64,000 bases of DNA from Myxococcus stipitatus (lineage in GTDB: Bacteria; Myxococcota; Myxococcia; Myxococcales; Myxococcaceae), in contig NZ_JAKCFI010000015.1 in the NCBI RefSeq assembly GCF_021412625.1, positions 62,001-126,000 of the forward strand. Reading direction: 5' to 3'. A program made the position numbers and the translations under genes. This document shows positions 54,519 through 62,958 of this stretch, piece after piece (the first letter of the stretch is position 1; each line of letters begins with the position of its first letter). A model generated the notes under the pieces. It did no database searches and was not told the origin of the DNA. It saw only the letters and a program-made list of their open reading frames with translations.

Positions 54519-55556
54519 TCAGCCTTCCGGCAACCTCAGGACGAGGACCTCGCCGTCGACGTCGAGGCGCAGCGTCCCGTCGCGGTCGAAGCGCAGCCGC
54601 TCGGGGGCGTGTTGTTGCTCCGTGGCCGGGAAGCGCGACTGTGCCAGCAACGTCCCATCCGCGCCGCGGAACGCCTGGAGCACCACGGACTTGTCGGCGC
54701 GGCTGGTCAGGATGAACACGTCCTTCGACGGGTGGGGCAGGATGGCGGGGGCATCCAGCCGGTCCCCTGCCATCACGCCCCGAGCCACCTTCTGGAGCCC
54801 GTTGCGCGCATCGAGCACTTCCCAGCTCGTCACGTCGCAGAGGACCAGCTTCCGGTCCCGGGTGAAGGCCAGGACCGTGCTCGGGGAGCGTGACCGGGCG
54901 GCCATCAGCATCCCGACCTCGTCATAGACGAGCAGGCGCCCCGACATTCCCGTCCCCAACCGGTTCACCAGCACCGCCACCGCGCCACCGTCCGGCGCGT
55001 GGGCAATCTCAGACGGAAAGCCAGGCTCGGTCAGCGGCGTCCGCCACTTCGGATTCGCGTCGCGGTCGAACAGCGCGACGAACCTGTCCTCGCCCTTGCC
55101 CTCCTCCGGCGAGCGCCCCGCGAGGGAGAAGGAGCCATCCGCCGAGACGGACTTCGCGAACGGGCCGACGCTCAACTCACCCAACGACCGCAAGAGCTTC
55201 CCCTCGGTCGAATAGATTCGATACGCGAAGGAAGCTCCCGCGACGTGGCTCCAGAGCGACTGGCCATGGTTGATGAGGCGTCGGCGCTCCGAATCGTACG
55301 TGAGCCCGCTCAAGCCCGGGATGAGGAGGGTCCTCCCGTCGAGCACCACCTCATGGGCCATCATCCTGGCGGGGGCGCCCTCCTCGAAGGACTTGACCCT
55401 CGAGGAGAACGGCTCCGTTCCGAACGCTGGCCGAGGCTTGCGCTCCACGAGTTGGAAGGCGGGCGTCCCTCCCCCCTCCGAGCGGGCCATGCTCCCGAGC
55501 AGCAGTCCGCTCACGAGCGCGGACCTCACCGCGAGACGACGCCAACGCAGAACCAT
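54519..55556 (-). CDS. secreted propeller-like hypothetical protein
   Basis: A 345-residue exported protein with an N-terminal hydrophobic segment (LAVRSALVSGLLLGSMARS) that ends near residue 25. The remainder is beta-rich with repeated strand motifs resembling a six- to eight-bladed propeller: ADGSFSLAGRSPEEG, DRFVALFDRDANPKWRTPL, HAPDGGAVAVLVNRLG, FTRDRKLVLCDVTSWEVLDA, DGTLRLDVDGEVLVL. No catalytic motif is seen and no family is named. The start lacks a strong ribosome site, but the signal peptide supports it. Its neighbours on both sides are unrelated. Confidence 0.6.
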   Translation of the reverse strand: MVLRWRRLAVRSALVSGLLLGSMARSEGGGTPAFQLVERKPRPAFGTEPFSSRVKSFEEGAPARMMAHEVVLDGRTLLIPGLSGLTYDSERRRLINHGQSLWSHVAGASFAYRIYSTEGKLLRSLGELSVGPFAKSVSADGSFSLAGRSPEEGKGEDRFVALFDRDANPKWRTPLTEPGFPSEIAHAPDGGAVAVLVNRLGTGMSGRLLVYDEVGMLMAARSRSPSTVLAFTRDRKLVLCDVTSWEVLDARNGLQKVARGVMAGDRLDAPAILPHPSKDVFILTSRADKSVVLQAFRGADGTLLAQSRFPATEQQHAPERLRFDRDGTLRLDVDGEVLVLRLPEG

Positions 55557-55652
55557 GCCGTGCCCCCATCGACGTGAGTCCTCGATAGGACACCAGGTGG
55601 GGCCTCGGATTCCAGCTCGGCGCGGACCTGGGGGCGCGCCGTCTCACGACCG

Positions 55653-56156
55653 TCACGTCCTGGAGGGGGTGGCCCGCCCTTCGACATACGCCGCGAGGTT
55701 GGCCAGCGAGGCGCGCAGCCCCACGTCATGGTCCTGGGCGGAGATGCCCACTGGGACGTCCTCGCAGGTGATGGTGACCCGGGTGCCGCCCTCCGTCGGT
55801 GCCAGGGCCCAGGTCATGGTCATCACCCCGGCATGGCGCGGGTCCTCGGAGACGAACGTCACGCGCTGCACCACCCGCTCGCCCGGGACGAGGTCGACGA
55901 ACTCTCCCTCGACGATGTCCTCGTGCGACGAGCTCTTGCCGACCGGGTGCTCCGTCGAGGACGGATAGCGCAGGACCATGCGGTAGTGGCCTCCCGGGTG
56001 GGGCTCGAAGCGCGACAGCTCGCCACGCATGTCCCCGGGTGGAATCCAGGCCACCCATGCCTCCGGCTCGACGAAGGCCCGGTAGACCGCCTGGGCCGGC
56101 GCCTTGACCACGTGAGAGGCCGTGTCCGTCCGTCCTCGGGGGTGTCCATGGGGCAT
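55653..56156 (-). CDS. SRPBCC (AHSA1-like) domain protein
   Basis: A 167-residue cytoplasmic protein of the START/Bet v1-like superfamily, closest in pattern to the activator-of-Hsp90-ATPase homology domain. It starts with a short polar leader, then HVVKAPAQAVYRAFVEPEAWVAWIPP, ELSRFEPHPGGHYRMVLRY, GEFVDLVPGERVVQRVTF, VMTMTWALAPTEGGTRVTITCEDVP and the C-terminal helix DVGLRASLANLAAYVEG. The fold holds a hydrophobic cavity; the ligand is unknown. The start at 56156 has GGGAGG about 10 nt upstream; another in-frame ATG lies at 56198. It is monocistronic by appearance. Confidence 0.82.
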   Translation of the reverse strand: MPHGHPRGRTDTASHVVKAPAQAVYRAFVEPEAWVAWIPPGDMRGELSRFEPHPGGHYRMVLRYPSSTEHPVGKSSSHEDIVEGEFVDLVPGERVVQRVTFVSEDPRHAGVMTMTWALAPTEGGTRVTITCEDVPVGISAQDHDVGLRASLANLAAYVEGRATPSRT

Positions 56157-56240
56157 GACCGCGAGCCTCCCAGCCAGGGGTGATGGGCCCGTGAGCATAT
56201 TCCCGCGCGCGGCCCCTTGGACAAGGCGCGCGGCGTGGCG

Positions 56241-56270
56241 CGCGGCGCCCGGTCCATGCAGGGCGCCGCG
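56241..56270 (-). terminator. perfect 10-bp stem-loop after the endonuclease gene
   Basis: CGCGGCGCCC (56241-56250) and GGGCGCCGCG (56261-56270) enclose a 10-nt loop, 14 nt beyond the stop of the endonuclease gene (56284). No T tract. Confidence 0.55.
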
Positions 56271-56283
56271 AACACACCGTGAT

Positions 56284-57531
56284 TCAGAAGTCCTTGATGC
56301 GGTCCGCCAGCTCGGAGTGCTCGACGAACTGGTTGACGTTGCCCTGGATGTTGGCGACGCGGCGATTGCGGTCGATCTCCGCCGCATCCACGGCGTCCAG
56401 CTTGTTCCACTGCTTGAGGACGGCCTCCTCGTCGGCGGGGATGTCCTTGTTGTACGTGGCCGAGAAGTAGAACATCGCGCGCGCCACGTTGCCCTTGTGG
56501 GAGTCGGGCGGCTCGAACACCGTATTGCCCTTCGCGTCGGTGCCCAGCTTGGCGCCGTCCTGCGACCACTTCACGTTCACCACCACGCCGAACGGGAAAC
56601 TGCTGCGGCGCGAGTTCGCCTTGCTGTCGGTGGGGAACAGGTGGTGCAGGTCGCTCTTGGCCGCGCCCGTGGCGCCCTTGGACTGGGGCCAGGTGTGCTC
56701 CACGTTCATCACGGAGCTGCTCGGAATCTTCCCGCCCTTGATTTCGGCGTCCGTGTAGACGCACTCGACGTTGCCGGCCTGGTTCACGTCCAGGGACGAG
56801 AAGATGAGATTGCGGGCCTCGTTGTAGCTGACGACCTTCTTGCCGTTGGACGAGTCACGCACCGCCTTGAGCAGCGCGTCGTCACGCAGGCCGTCGAACG
56901 GGTCGTCCGAGGGCTCGGGCTCCGGCTCCTGGGGCGCCTGCGTCTGGGGGACGATGTTCAGGCCCCACTGCTTCAGCGTGCCGACGTCGCTCTTCGCGGA
57001 GTCCTGCACCTCCAGCGTCCACTTGCCCTTCGTGGGCTCACCGGCGAAGGCCGACAGGTCGAACGAGCCCTTGAGGTCATCCGCCGAGCCGCCCGCGCGG
57101 TTCGACACCACCGCGCTCTTGCCGGAAGGCGAGGTCAGCTTCACCGTCAGGTCGCCGCGGTACGTATGGGCAATGTCCAGGTCCAGCTTGAGGGAGTCGA
57201 CCGTGGTGTCCTCGGCGACATCCAGGGTGCTGGTGACGGTGGAGTTGTCCTGGATGGCCGCGTTGGGGCTGGTGCTGTAGGTCAGCGGCGCCGCGGCCTT
57301 CTGGGTGGAGCCCGCCTTCTGCGCGGGGACCGCCTGCTGGACGGTGGGCTGCACCGGGACGTAGACGGAGCCGAGCTTCGTCAACACGGCCGGAGTCAGC
57401 CCCGTGCGCGAGGGCTGGAACTCGTTGCGGGCCTGGGTGGGCGCCTTCACGTTCGTGGAGGACGTCTCACGGGCGGTGTCGGTGGAGCGAGCGGAGAGGG
57501 GCGAGCGACGAGGGCCGACGACGCTGGTCAT
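56284..57531 (-). CDS. endonuclease I family nuclease with N-terminal P-domain
   Basis: A 415-residue protein. Residues 90-195 form a proprotein-convertase-type P domain (LDIAHTYRGDLTVKLTSPSGKSAVV, GKWTLEVQDSAKSDVGTLKQWGLNI). After an acidic Pro-rich linker, 210-405 carries the endonuclease I fold with MNVEHTWPQSKGA (H279), SDLHHLFPTDSKANSRRS and GNVARAMFYFS. Such enzymes are Ca/Mg-dependent, usually exported DNA/RNA hydrolases. No classical signal peptide is seen: the first 60 residues are polar, so secretion by another route, or a start error, is possible. The ATG at 57531 lacks a strong ribosome site. Confidence 0.88.
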   Translation of the reverse strand: MTSVVGPRRSPLSARSTDTARETSSTNVKAPTQARNEFQPSRTGLTPAVLTKLGSVYVPVQPTVQQAVPAQKAGSTQKAAAPLTYSTSPNAAIQDNSTVTSTLDVAEDTTVDSLKLDLDIAHTYRGDLTVKLTSPSGKSAVVSNRAGGSADDLKGSFDLSAFAGEPTKGKWTLEVQDSAKSDVGTLKQWGLNIVPQTQAPQEPEPEPSDDPFDGLRDDALLKAVRDSSNGKKVVSYNEARNLIFSSLDVNQAGNVECVYTDAEIKGGKIPSSSVMNVEHTWPQSKGATGAAKSDLHHLFPTDSKANSRRSSFPFGVVVNVKWSQDGAKLGTDAKGNTVFEPPDSHKGNVARAMFYFSATYNKDIPADEEAVLKQWNKLDAVDAAEIDRNRRVANIQGNVNQFVEHSELADRIKDF

Positions 57532-57995
57532 GCGGGCATTATCGATCAGCGGGGGGTCCGGGTTGTGTCGCGTCGCAGATTTTTCACACACCCCGAAAAC
57601 GTGGGAATTCGGCGGCGGGGGATTCCCGTCCCAGCGGATGGCGACGAGGAGCTGCTCCGTCCCTGGGAGCCGCTCCTGTCGGTGAAGGTGAGGCTGGCGC
57701 GCCAGGTCCCCCCTCTTGGAGCGGAAGCCCGTACTGCCGGAGAGGTCGAACGTCACCGTGAGCGGGGCCGCGCCGGATATTACGAAAGGTTTCAGCCACA
57801 CGGCGGTGGGGTGGGGGCAGACGTCGCGGGCGTCCATGCCCACCCGAGGACGCTTCCACCGCGACGACCTGGACGGAATCCGTGGGCACGATGCGGGACG
57901 TCACGAGACCGGCCGCGCCCGGTCCCCCCCCTGGATGAGGCGCACATGAGGAGACTCCTCCCGCTCCGGCTGGAAACCCGGGTCTCGCTCGAGAA
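57532..57995. other. 464-nt gap with a PKD-like remnant
   Basis: No intact gene. On the minus strand, in the nuclease frame, 57724-57783 encodes VISGAAPLTVTFDLSGSTGF, which resembles the start of a PKD domain (GxAPLTVTFDxSGST). The rest of that domain is not recognisable, so this is probably a decayed fragment. The remainder shows nothing clear. Confidence 0.4.
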
Positions 57996-58421
57996 GTGAC
58001 GGCCGTGGCCGACCAGGAAGTCCGCGTCGTCACGGCGCTGATGCCCCTGACCTCGCTGTTCATCTGGGTGGGGCTGGTGGCCACGCCGGTGGCGGTGGCT
58101 GTCCGGGCCCTCGGGGGCATGGATGGGCTCCAGGGCTATCACGCCCTGCTGGCGTTTCCAGCCGGAGTCGCTCTCCTCCTGCGAGCCTTTGGCGCCTGGC
58201 GCGTCTGGCGCGAGTCCACGCTGCTGACGCGGTCATTGGGAGTCGAGGCCGCTGACCAGGCTTTTCGCCCGCAGCGCAGTGTTTGCGGGCAACCTCTCTC
58301 AACGCGCATTCCTTCCGCTAATGGACAGCCCTCCGGCCGCGACCGGAGGACAGACAATTCCTTCCCACCGAAATGCGAAAACCATCAACGTGGACAGGCA
58401 TCACATTGGCACCCGCGTTGA
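57996..58421 (+). CDS. small membrane protein, hypothetical, possibly frameshifted
   Basis: A 141-codon frame from GTG. The first 90 residues include two hydrophobic segments (VTALMPLTSLFIWVGLVATPVAVAV and YHALLAFPAGVALLLRAFGAW) flanked by Arg, so a small inner-membrane hairpin protein is likely. After about residue 93 the composition becomes protein-unlike, while a neighbouring frame continues LFARSAVFAGNLSQRAFLPLM, which suggests a frameshift near 58260. No family is recognised. The start could equally be the in-frame GTG at 58005. Low to moderate support. Confidence 0.4.
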   Translation: MTAVADQEVRVVTALMPLTSLFIWVGLVATPVAVAVRALGGMDGLQGYHALLAFPAGVALLLRAFGAWRVWRESTLLTRSLGVEAADQAFRPQRSVCGQPLSTRIPSANGQPSGRDRRTDNSFPPKCENHQRGQASHWHPR

Positions 58422-58499
58422 AGACGGGAGAAATGCCAGACATTGGCGCCCGCAGCGCACGCCGAGGTCTGCCCCGCATGAAGGAACAGGAGGTCCCCC

Positions 58500-59432
58500 A
58501 TGAGTCGCATCCCCCGCCTCAGCAAGCCCCCGCAGTCCGCGAGCTACCGCCCACCCAACCCGGACCGCCCCGCCAACACGAACCGCCCCCCCGTCCAGGC
58601 GCCACCCAAGGCACCGGGAGAGCTGGGGCCGCCGGTCCCGGGACACAAGCAGGGCAAGGCGCCGCCGCTGGCACAGAGCAACCGCCCCACGCCCCCGCTG
58701 GCGATGGACAAGGTCTCGACGCTCACCCATGGGATGCCGCCTCAGCACGTCCAGTCCGCGCTCGAGAACGGTCGCCTCAGCTCCGCCTTCCATCGTGAGG
58801 GTCCCCAGGGGCACTATCACCGCCCCGCCGACAAGAACGGCGGAGGGGCGCTCGCGGTCTACACCCGAGCGCAGGGCGTCGAGCAGAGTTCGTGGCAGGC
58901 CCAGGGCCACGGCGTGGGCAGCAACCCCAACAACGTGCAGCTCGTGCTCGACCCCAAGCTGCTCCAGCAGAGCAACGACTGGCGGGCGTCCACCACGGAC
59001 AACATGGGGAAGGTGCCGGGCTCCACGGCGAAGGACCAGGCCGGGCTACCCCAGGGCAACCCGCTCCAGCGCACGAAGCCGCTCTGGGGCAAGCAGAGCG
59101 AGACGGCTCGCAACGAGGCCCTCAACACCACCGTCACGGGGAAGAAGCCCCACACGCAGAACGAGCAACTGCACTGGGAACACATTCCGCTCGAAGGCAA
59201 CCTCCGCGGAATGGTCACCACGTCGCCGGAGACCTTCAACCAGCTGATGCATACTCCCGGCGCGCGCCAGAGCGGGCTGCGCCTGCCCAGCGCCCACAAT
59301 GGCATCCAGGGCCTGGGCACCATCCCGGTCGGCAACCAGCGCGTCCCCGTGGTTCAGACCGAGCCCGACGCCTCCCAGGCCAAGGCGCTCAAGCTCGCGG
59401 GCATCACGGACAAGGACGGCAAGGTCCGCTGA
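58500..59432 (+). CDS. Pro-rich protein of unknown function
   Basis: A 310-residue protein with a very strong GGAGGTC ribosome site ahead of the ATG. The first 70 residues are a Pro/Asn/Arg-rich, likely disordered leader (NPDRPANTNRPPVQAPPK). The rest is a soluble, polar domain with REGPQGHYHRPAD, NNVQLVLDPKLLQQ, TQNEQLHWEHIPLEGNLRGMVTTS and GLGTIPVGNQRVPVV. No signal peptide or membrane segment. The leader plus compact C-terminal domain is typical of effector or polymorphic-toxin proteins, but no toxin family is recognised and no immunity gene can be pointed to. A 17-bp hairpin follows the stop. Confidence 0.65.
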   Translation: MSRIPRLSKPPQSASYRPPNPDRPANTNRPPVQAPPKAPGELGPPVPGHKQGKAPPLAQSNRPTPPLAMDKVSTLTHGMPPQHVQSALENGRLSSAFHREGPQGHYHRPADKNGGGALAVYTRAQGVEQSSWQAQGHGVGSNPNNVQLVLDPKLLQQSNDWRASTTDNMGKVPGSTAKDQAGLPQGNPLQRTKPLWGKQSETARNEALNTTVTGKKPHTQNEQLHWEHIPLEGNLRGMVTTSPETFNQLMHTPGARQSGLRLPSAHNGIQGLGTIPVGNQRVPVVQTEPDASQAKALKLAGITDKDGKVR

Positions 59433-59463
59433 GACCGCCGTCGCGCGGGGACGCTGCGCCCCG

Positions 59464-59507
59464 CCCTCGCACAGGGGCGGGGCCACGTGCCGCCCCCTGT
59501 ACGAGGG
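59464..59507 (+). terminator. 17-bp stem-loop after the Pro-rich gene
   Basis: The arms CCCTCGcACAGGGGCGG (59464-59480) and its complement (59490-59507) pair over 17 positions with one mismatch and one bulged base around a 9-nt loop. It starts 31 nt after the stop codon. This is the longest hairpin in the window. Confidence 0.6.
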
Positions 59508-59654
59508 CTGGACGGTGGACAGGGCGCCTCCCATCCGGACGAGGTCCGACATCGCGAATCACGGCCGGCCGGCCCTCTCAGGGCCGCGCCGCCATCGTTC
59601 GCGCCGCGGGCTGTCGACACGAGCACCTCGGCCTGTTGCCGGCCACGGGGCGAG

Positions 59655-61445
59655 TCAGAGCTGCATCGTCGTCGGTCGTCCGTTCGAGTCGATCTTGAGG
59701 TTCCAGTACACGCCCTCGTTGCCCGTCTGTTGCGACGTGAAGACGTTGAGCGACGTCGTGTACCACCACCAGGAGGCCTTCGAGTCGACGTTCTTCGGAA
59801 TCTCCCCCTCGCGCAACAGCTTCGCGAGCCTCAGCTCCTCGTCCATCAACTCCATCAAGACCAACACCAACTCCTTCAACAGTTCCTTGTCGACGTGGCT
59901 CTCGCCCTGCCCTGTAACGAGTTGATCAAAGACATTCTCCCACCATTCACCGTACCTGGGGCCGTGGTGCTTGCCAGCGCGCCACTTGAGGACCATCGCC
60001 GTCAATCCAGTCGTCAAGAGGACCTCGAGGGATGCCACACGTTCCTGCTCATTGAACTGGGTGAGGTATTCCTCCAAGCCAGCAAAGCGCTCTTTCGTGC
60101 GCATGAACAGCTTGTCTGCGTAGGCGAAACCGAGCATCTCTTTGTAGATGTTCGTGAGGACCCGACACTCGAGCTCATGGGCGCTGGCATATCCGTCGAG
60201 CACTTCCGTGTTCGCTTCATGAAGGGCCTGGTGCTGAGGACGGCCCAGTCCCACCACGATGCCGTGCCAGGGGAACACGGGCTCCTTGATCGCCGGGCAG
60301 GCGGCGATGACTCGCAACACCGTGCTGGCGCGTGGGTGCATGTACTGACCCTGGAAATCGGCGGAGAAATAGACCCAGCTCGGTCGCGTGGCCAGGAGGA
60401 AGGCGTCGTGCCACGAGTCCTCGGACCCATGATGACATCCGCTGATCGCGTATGACTCCAACTGACCTTGCCATTTGGGCAGCGACAGAATCTTCGCTTC
60501 CGTCGAGTGCGTCGCGTCGGCGGTGAGCAGGACCTGCCTGCCCTTGTGGCGGATGGCGAGCACGATGCTGTCGCTGTTGGGCTTTGTCCCCGGCTTCTCC
60601 TTCTTGGGACTCAATTCCTTGAGCAGCGTGACGAGGGAACTGGTGTCCACGGTGGAGAACAGGGATTGAATCTTGGGCTTGGACAGCGTTCCCGCATTGG
60701 CGATGACGATGCAGATATCGACTTCGGGCTCGACGGAGCGGATGTCGATGAGACGCTGAGTCCCGCCTGGATCTTCCGAGTGCTCGGATGGCACGTCGAT
60801 CTTCACCGCATCTCCGAGCGCCTTGTCGAGCTCCTTCAGCTCGACACGGCCACCCACGCAGTACTTGAGTACGGTGAGTTTCTTCGAACCCAGCTTGTCA
60901 TCCGTGAGCCGCGGGACGAGGTTGTAGTGGTCCGCATCGGGATGGGAGATGACCAGGTAATCAATCACGCCTTTTCCGGATGGCGAGGCTTCCGTCAGCT
61001 TGTTCAAGAACTCGATGAGTGGCGGCACGACGGTGTCCGTCGTCGTCGTGCGGCTGATCGAGCCGCAGTCGACCAGGATGACCCGGTTCTCGGGAGTGAC
61101 GATGATGGTGCAACATCCCTGGCCGACGTCGGCGAAGATGATCTGGAGTTCCCTCGTCGCCGTGGGCTCGATCATCATCGGCTCGGGAGGCACCTCTTTC
61201 GGCTCCGACGAAGGCGGAGACGTGTGGCTCTTCGACTTGCTCTGCCACTTTCCGAGCTTCGCGGAGGACTTCCCCCGCCTCGCACGCAACTTGTCGAACA
61301 CCGCCCTCGCCGGCTTCTTGCAGTCGCGGCGACCAAGCTGCTCGCAGGTGGCGCAGGTCGCCCATTTTCCGACACAGCGCCAGCAAGCATACTTCGAGAC
61401 AATCAACTGACGGTCGAGGGGCTTCTTGCAGAAGTGGCATTTCAT
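59655..61445 (-). CDS. metallo-beta-lactamase-fold protein with N-terminal zinc-ribbon Cys cluster
   Basis: A 596-residue soluble protein. The N-terminus has seven Cys within 42 residues (CHFC, CWRC, CATC, DC), a double zinc-binding cluster. After a Lys/Ser linker comes an MBL domain of the ComEC/Rec2-like type: FADVGQGCCTIIVTPENRVILVDCGS, then ISHPDADHYN (H168, D170, D172, H173), a TADATHSTEAKIL segment and SGCHHGSEDSW. The C-terminal 200 residues are helical and unlike known proteins. Third-position G/C is lower than in the neighbours, suggesting acquisition. A GTG at 61451 is an alternative start. Cytoplasmic; substrate unknown, nucleic acid plausible. Confidence 0.75.
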   Translation of the reverse strand: MKCHFCKKPLDRQLIVSKYACWRCVGKWATCATCEQLGRRDCKKPARAVFDKLRARRGKSSAKLGKWQSKSKSHTSPPSSEPKEVPPEPMMIEPTATRELQIIFADVGQGCCTIIVTPENRVILVDCGSISRTTTTDTVVPPLIEFLNKLTEASPSGKGVIDYLVISHPDADHYNLVPRLTDDKLGSKKLTVLKYCVGGRVELKELDKALGDAVKIDVPSEHSEDPGGTQRLIDIRSVEPEVDICIVIANAGTLSKPKIQSLFSTVDTSSLVTLLKELSPKKEKPGTKPNSDSIVLAIRHKGRQVLLTADATHSTEAKILSLPKWQGQLESYAISGCHHGSEDSWHDAFLLATRPSWVYFSADFQGQYMHPRASTVLRVIAACPAIKEPVFPWHGIVVGLGRPQHQALHEANTEVLDGYASAHELECRVLTNIYKEMLGFAYADKLFMRTKERFAGLEEYLTQFNEQERVASLEVLLTTGLTAMVLKWRAGKHHGPRYGEWWENVFDQLVTGQGESHVDKELLKELVLVLMELMDEELRLAKLLREGEIPKNVDSKASWWWYTTSLNVFTSQQTGNEGVYWNLKIDSNGRPTTMQL

Positions 61446-61553
61446 GGCCACGAAACATCATGCAAGGGCAGGGCCCATCGCCAAACACCCCAGACAGACA
61501 CGACTCGCGCTGAGTAGGAATCAACCCCTCCGCTGGGCTCGCTGAATCGCCCC

Positions 61554-62027
61554 TCAGCGCCCCCGCTCGCCCTCCCCGCTCGCGGCCTCCTGCTCCAGCA
61601 CCTCGCGGACCTCCTGGAGCGCGCGCAGCGCGGTCCTCAGTGACTCCTGGGATACGCGGCCACCCAGCTTGTTGGCCCAGGCCATCTGCCGGGCCTCCAC
61701 CTCCCGCAGCCTCTCCCGTCCCGTCGGCGTCAGCGTGATGAGCTTGGCGCGGCGGTGGTGCGGGTTCTCCCGGTACTCGACCAGCCCCTCCGCCTCCAGC
61801 GCATCCGCCGTCTGCTGCACGCTCTGCCGCGTCAGGCCAATCGCCCGCGCCACGTTCGCCACCGGCGCGGGCTCGTGGTCCACCACGCCCAGCACCTGCC
61901 ACCGCGCGCTCGTCAGCCCCGCCGGCTCCGCCAACCGCTCACCCGCCGCCAACAACAGCCCGTTGCTCCGGAAGACCTCCAACACCAGCTCCGTGAAGGC
62001 CGTCCCGGCCGCCGTGTATCTCGCCAT
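61554..62027 (-). CDS. MarR-family transcriptional regulator
   Basis: A 157-residue winged-helix regulator. The core shows RWQVLGVVDHEPAPVANVARAIGLTRQSVQQTADALEAEGLVEYRENPHHRRAKLITLTPTGRERL: helix, recognition helix, and the beta-wing Asp/Arg region typical of MarR. Flanking helices (FTELVLEVFRSNGLLLAAGERLAEPAGL and the C-terminal RALQEVREVLEQ) form the dimer interface. Members respond to phenolic or oxidative signals. No target gene is adjacent: the next plus-strand sequence is a truncated gene. Autoregulation is probable. The start at 62027 lacks a strong ribosome site. Confidence 0.9.
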   Translation of the reverse strand: MARYTAAGTAFTELVLEVFRSNGLLLAAGERLAEPAGLTSARWQVLGVVDHEPAPVANVARAIGLTRQSVQQTADALEAEGLVEYRENPHHRRAKLITLTPTGRERLREVEARQMAWANKLGGRVSQESLRTALRALQEVREVLEQEAASGEGERGR

Positions 62028-62072
62028 GGACAGAAGCCTGTCACATTGACAGCAGTCTCCCAACCTCCCGTC

Positions 62073-62513
62073 GGAGGAAACCGGGCTCCCATTCCTGGAG
62101 AGGACAGCGACTTCGGCGGCTCGCAGGACGGCTGCATCGACACCAAGTCGAGGAACATGCTCGTGCGCGACACCGTGGCCGCCGGCTGCAAGCGCAACTT
62201 CCGCCTCTGGCAGTCCGTCACGCCCGGGCCCCGCGTGGAGGCCGTGCTCAGCTACCAGCCCTCCGATGCCCACTTCTTCATGCACCAGGGCACCACCACC
62301 GCCGTGGACGTCTCCGTCCACTCCAGCAACGCGGCGAAGCTCGTCGCCTACGACTGCGGCACGCCCTGCGTCTTCAACGTCACAGGCCTGCACGGCACCC
62401 TGCTCGACGCCAGCCGGCTGAACGCGACCGGGACCGTCACCGACAACACCCTCGTCTACGGCCTGCCCGTCACCATTCCCCCCGTCCCCAACACGACCCC
62501 GTTCACGCCGTGA
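62073..62513 (+). pseudogene. 3' fragment of a secreted protein gene
   Basis: About 145 codons with normal codon use encode GEDSDFGGSQDGCIDTKSRN, WQSVTPGPRVEAVLSYQPSDAHFFMHQGTTTAVDVSVHSSN and a C-terminus NTLVYGLPVTIPPVPNTTPFTP. These look like the end of a beta-rich extracellular domain. The frame continues into the region antisense to marR without a sensible start or signal peptide. It therefore seems to be truncated at its 5' end, next to the MarR promoter. The closest in-frame ATG (62157) would give 118 residues. I recognise no family. Confidence 0.55.
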
Positions 62514-62526
62514 GGCGGCGCCGCAC

Positions 62527-62574
62527 GTCGAGAGGACTCGCGACCCCGCGCACCCGGGTCGCGAGTCGCTCGAC
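62527..62574. terminator. long perfect stem-loop between converging genes
   Basis: GACTCGCGACCC (62535-62546) and GGGTCGCGAGTC (62556-62567) form a perfect 12-bp stem with a 9-nt loop. An outer GTCGAG/CTCGAC pair (62527-62532, 62569-62574) extends it. It lies between stops at 62513 and 62578. Confidence 0.6.
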
Positions 62575-62577
62575 GAC

Positions 62578-62958
62578 TCAGCAGGTCCAGGCGCAGGACG
62601 TCCCGCTGTCGACCGCGTTGCAGCGCGCCGCGGAGCCGCTGTACGTGTTGCAGTAGTTCCAGGGCACGGCGCTGCCGCTCTTCGGCTGGCAACACGTCAC
62701 CGGGCAGTTGGCCGTGTTCCACGAACACGCCACCCCGCCCCACACCGCGTTGCAGCGCCCCGGCGAGTACGAGACGGAGTCACAGAACGCCTCCGTGTAG
62801 CCCGAGCCCGGAATCGCCGCGCAGCACTCCGGATAGAGGGCCGACTCGCTCTCCCCCAGGACCTCTTCCGGGGACGCCTCCCCCACGGGGTCCACGGCAC
62901 CACAGCCCGCCAGCGCCACCATCAGGCCCGCCAGCACTCCCAGTGCAATCCGCTTCAT
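62578..62958 (-). CDS. small Cys-rich lipoprotein
   Basis: A 126-residue lipoprotein (leader ends VALAGC, Cys 19). The acidic linker ends in GESESALYPE and the mature domain carries twelve Cys (CCAAIPGSGYTEAFCDSVSY, CNAVWGGVACSWNTANCPVTCC, CNTYSGSAARCNAVDSGTSCAWTC), with the pattern RCNAVxxGxxCxW present twice, so the domain is an internal duplication. A GGGAG site is 8 nt before the ATG. Layout and linker motif match the small lipoproteins at 34828, 37563 and 54021. Function unknown; an extracellular disulfide-rich signal, inhibitor or binding protein is plausible. Confidence 0.75.
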   Translation of the reverse strand: MKRIALGVLAGLMVALAGCGAVDPVGEASPEEVLGESESALYPECCAAIPGSGYTEAFCDSVSYSPGRCNAVWGGVACSWNTANCPVTCCQPKSGSAVPWNYCNTYSGSAARCNAVDSGTSCAWTC

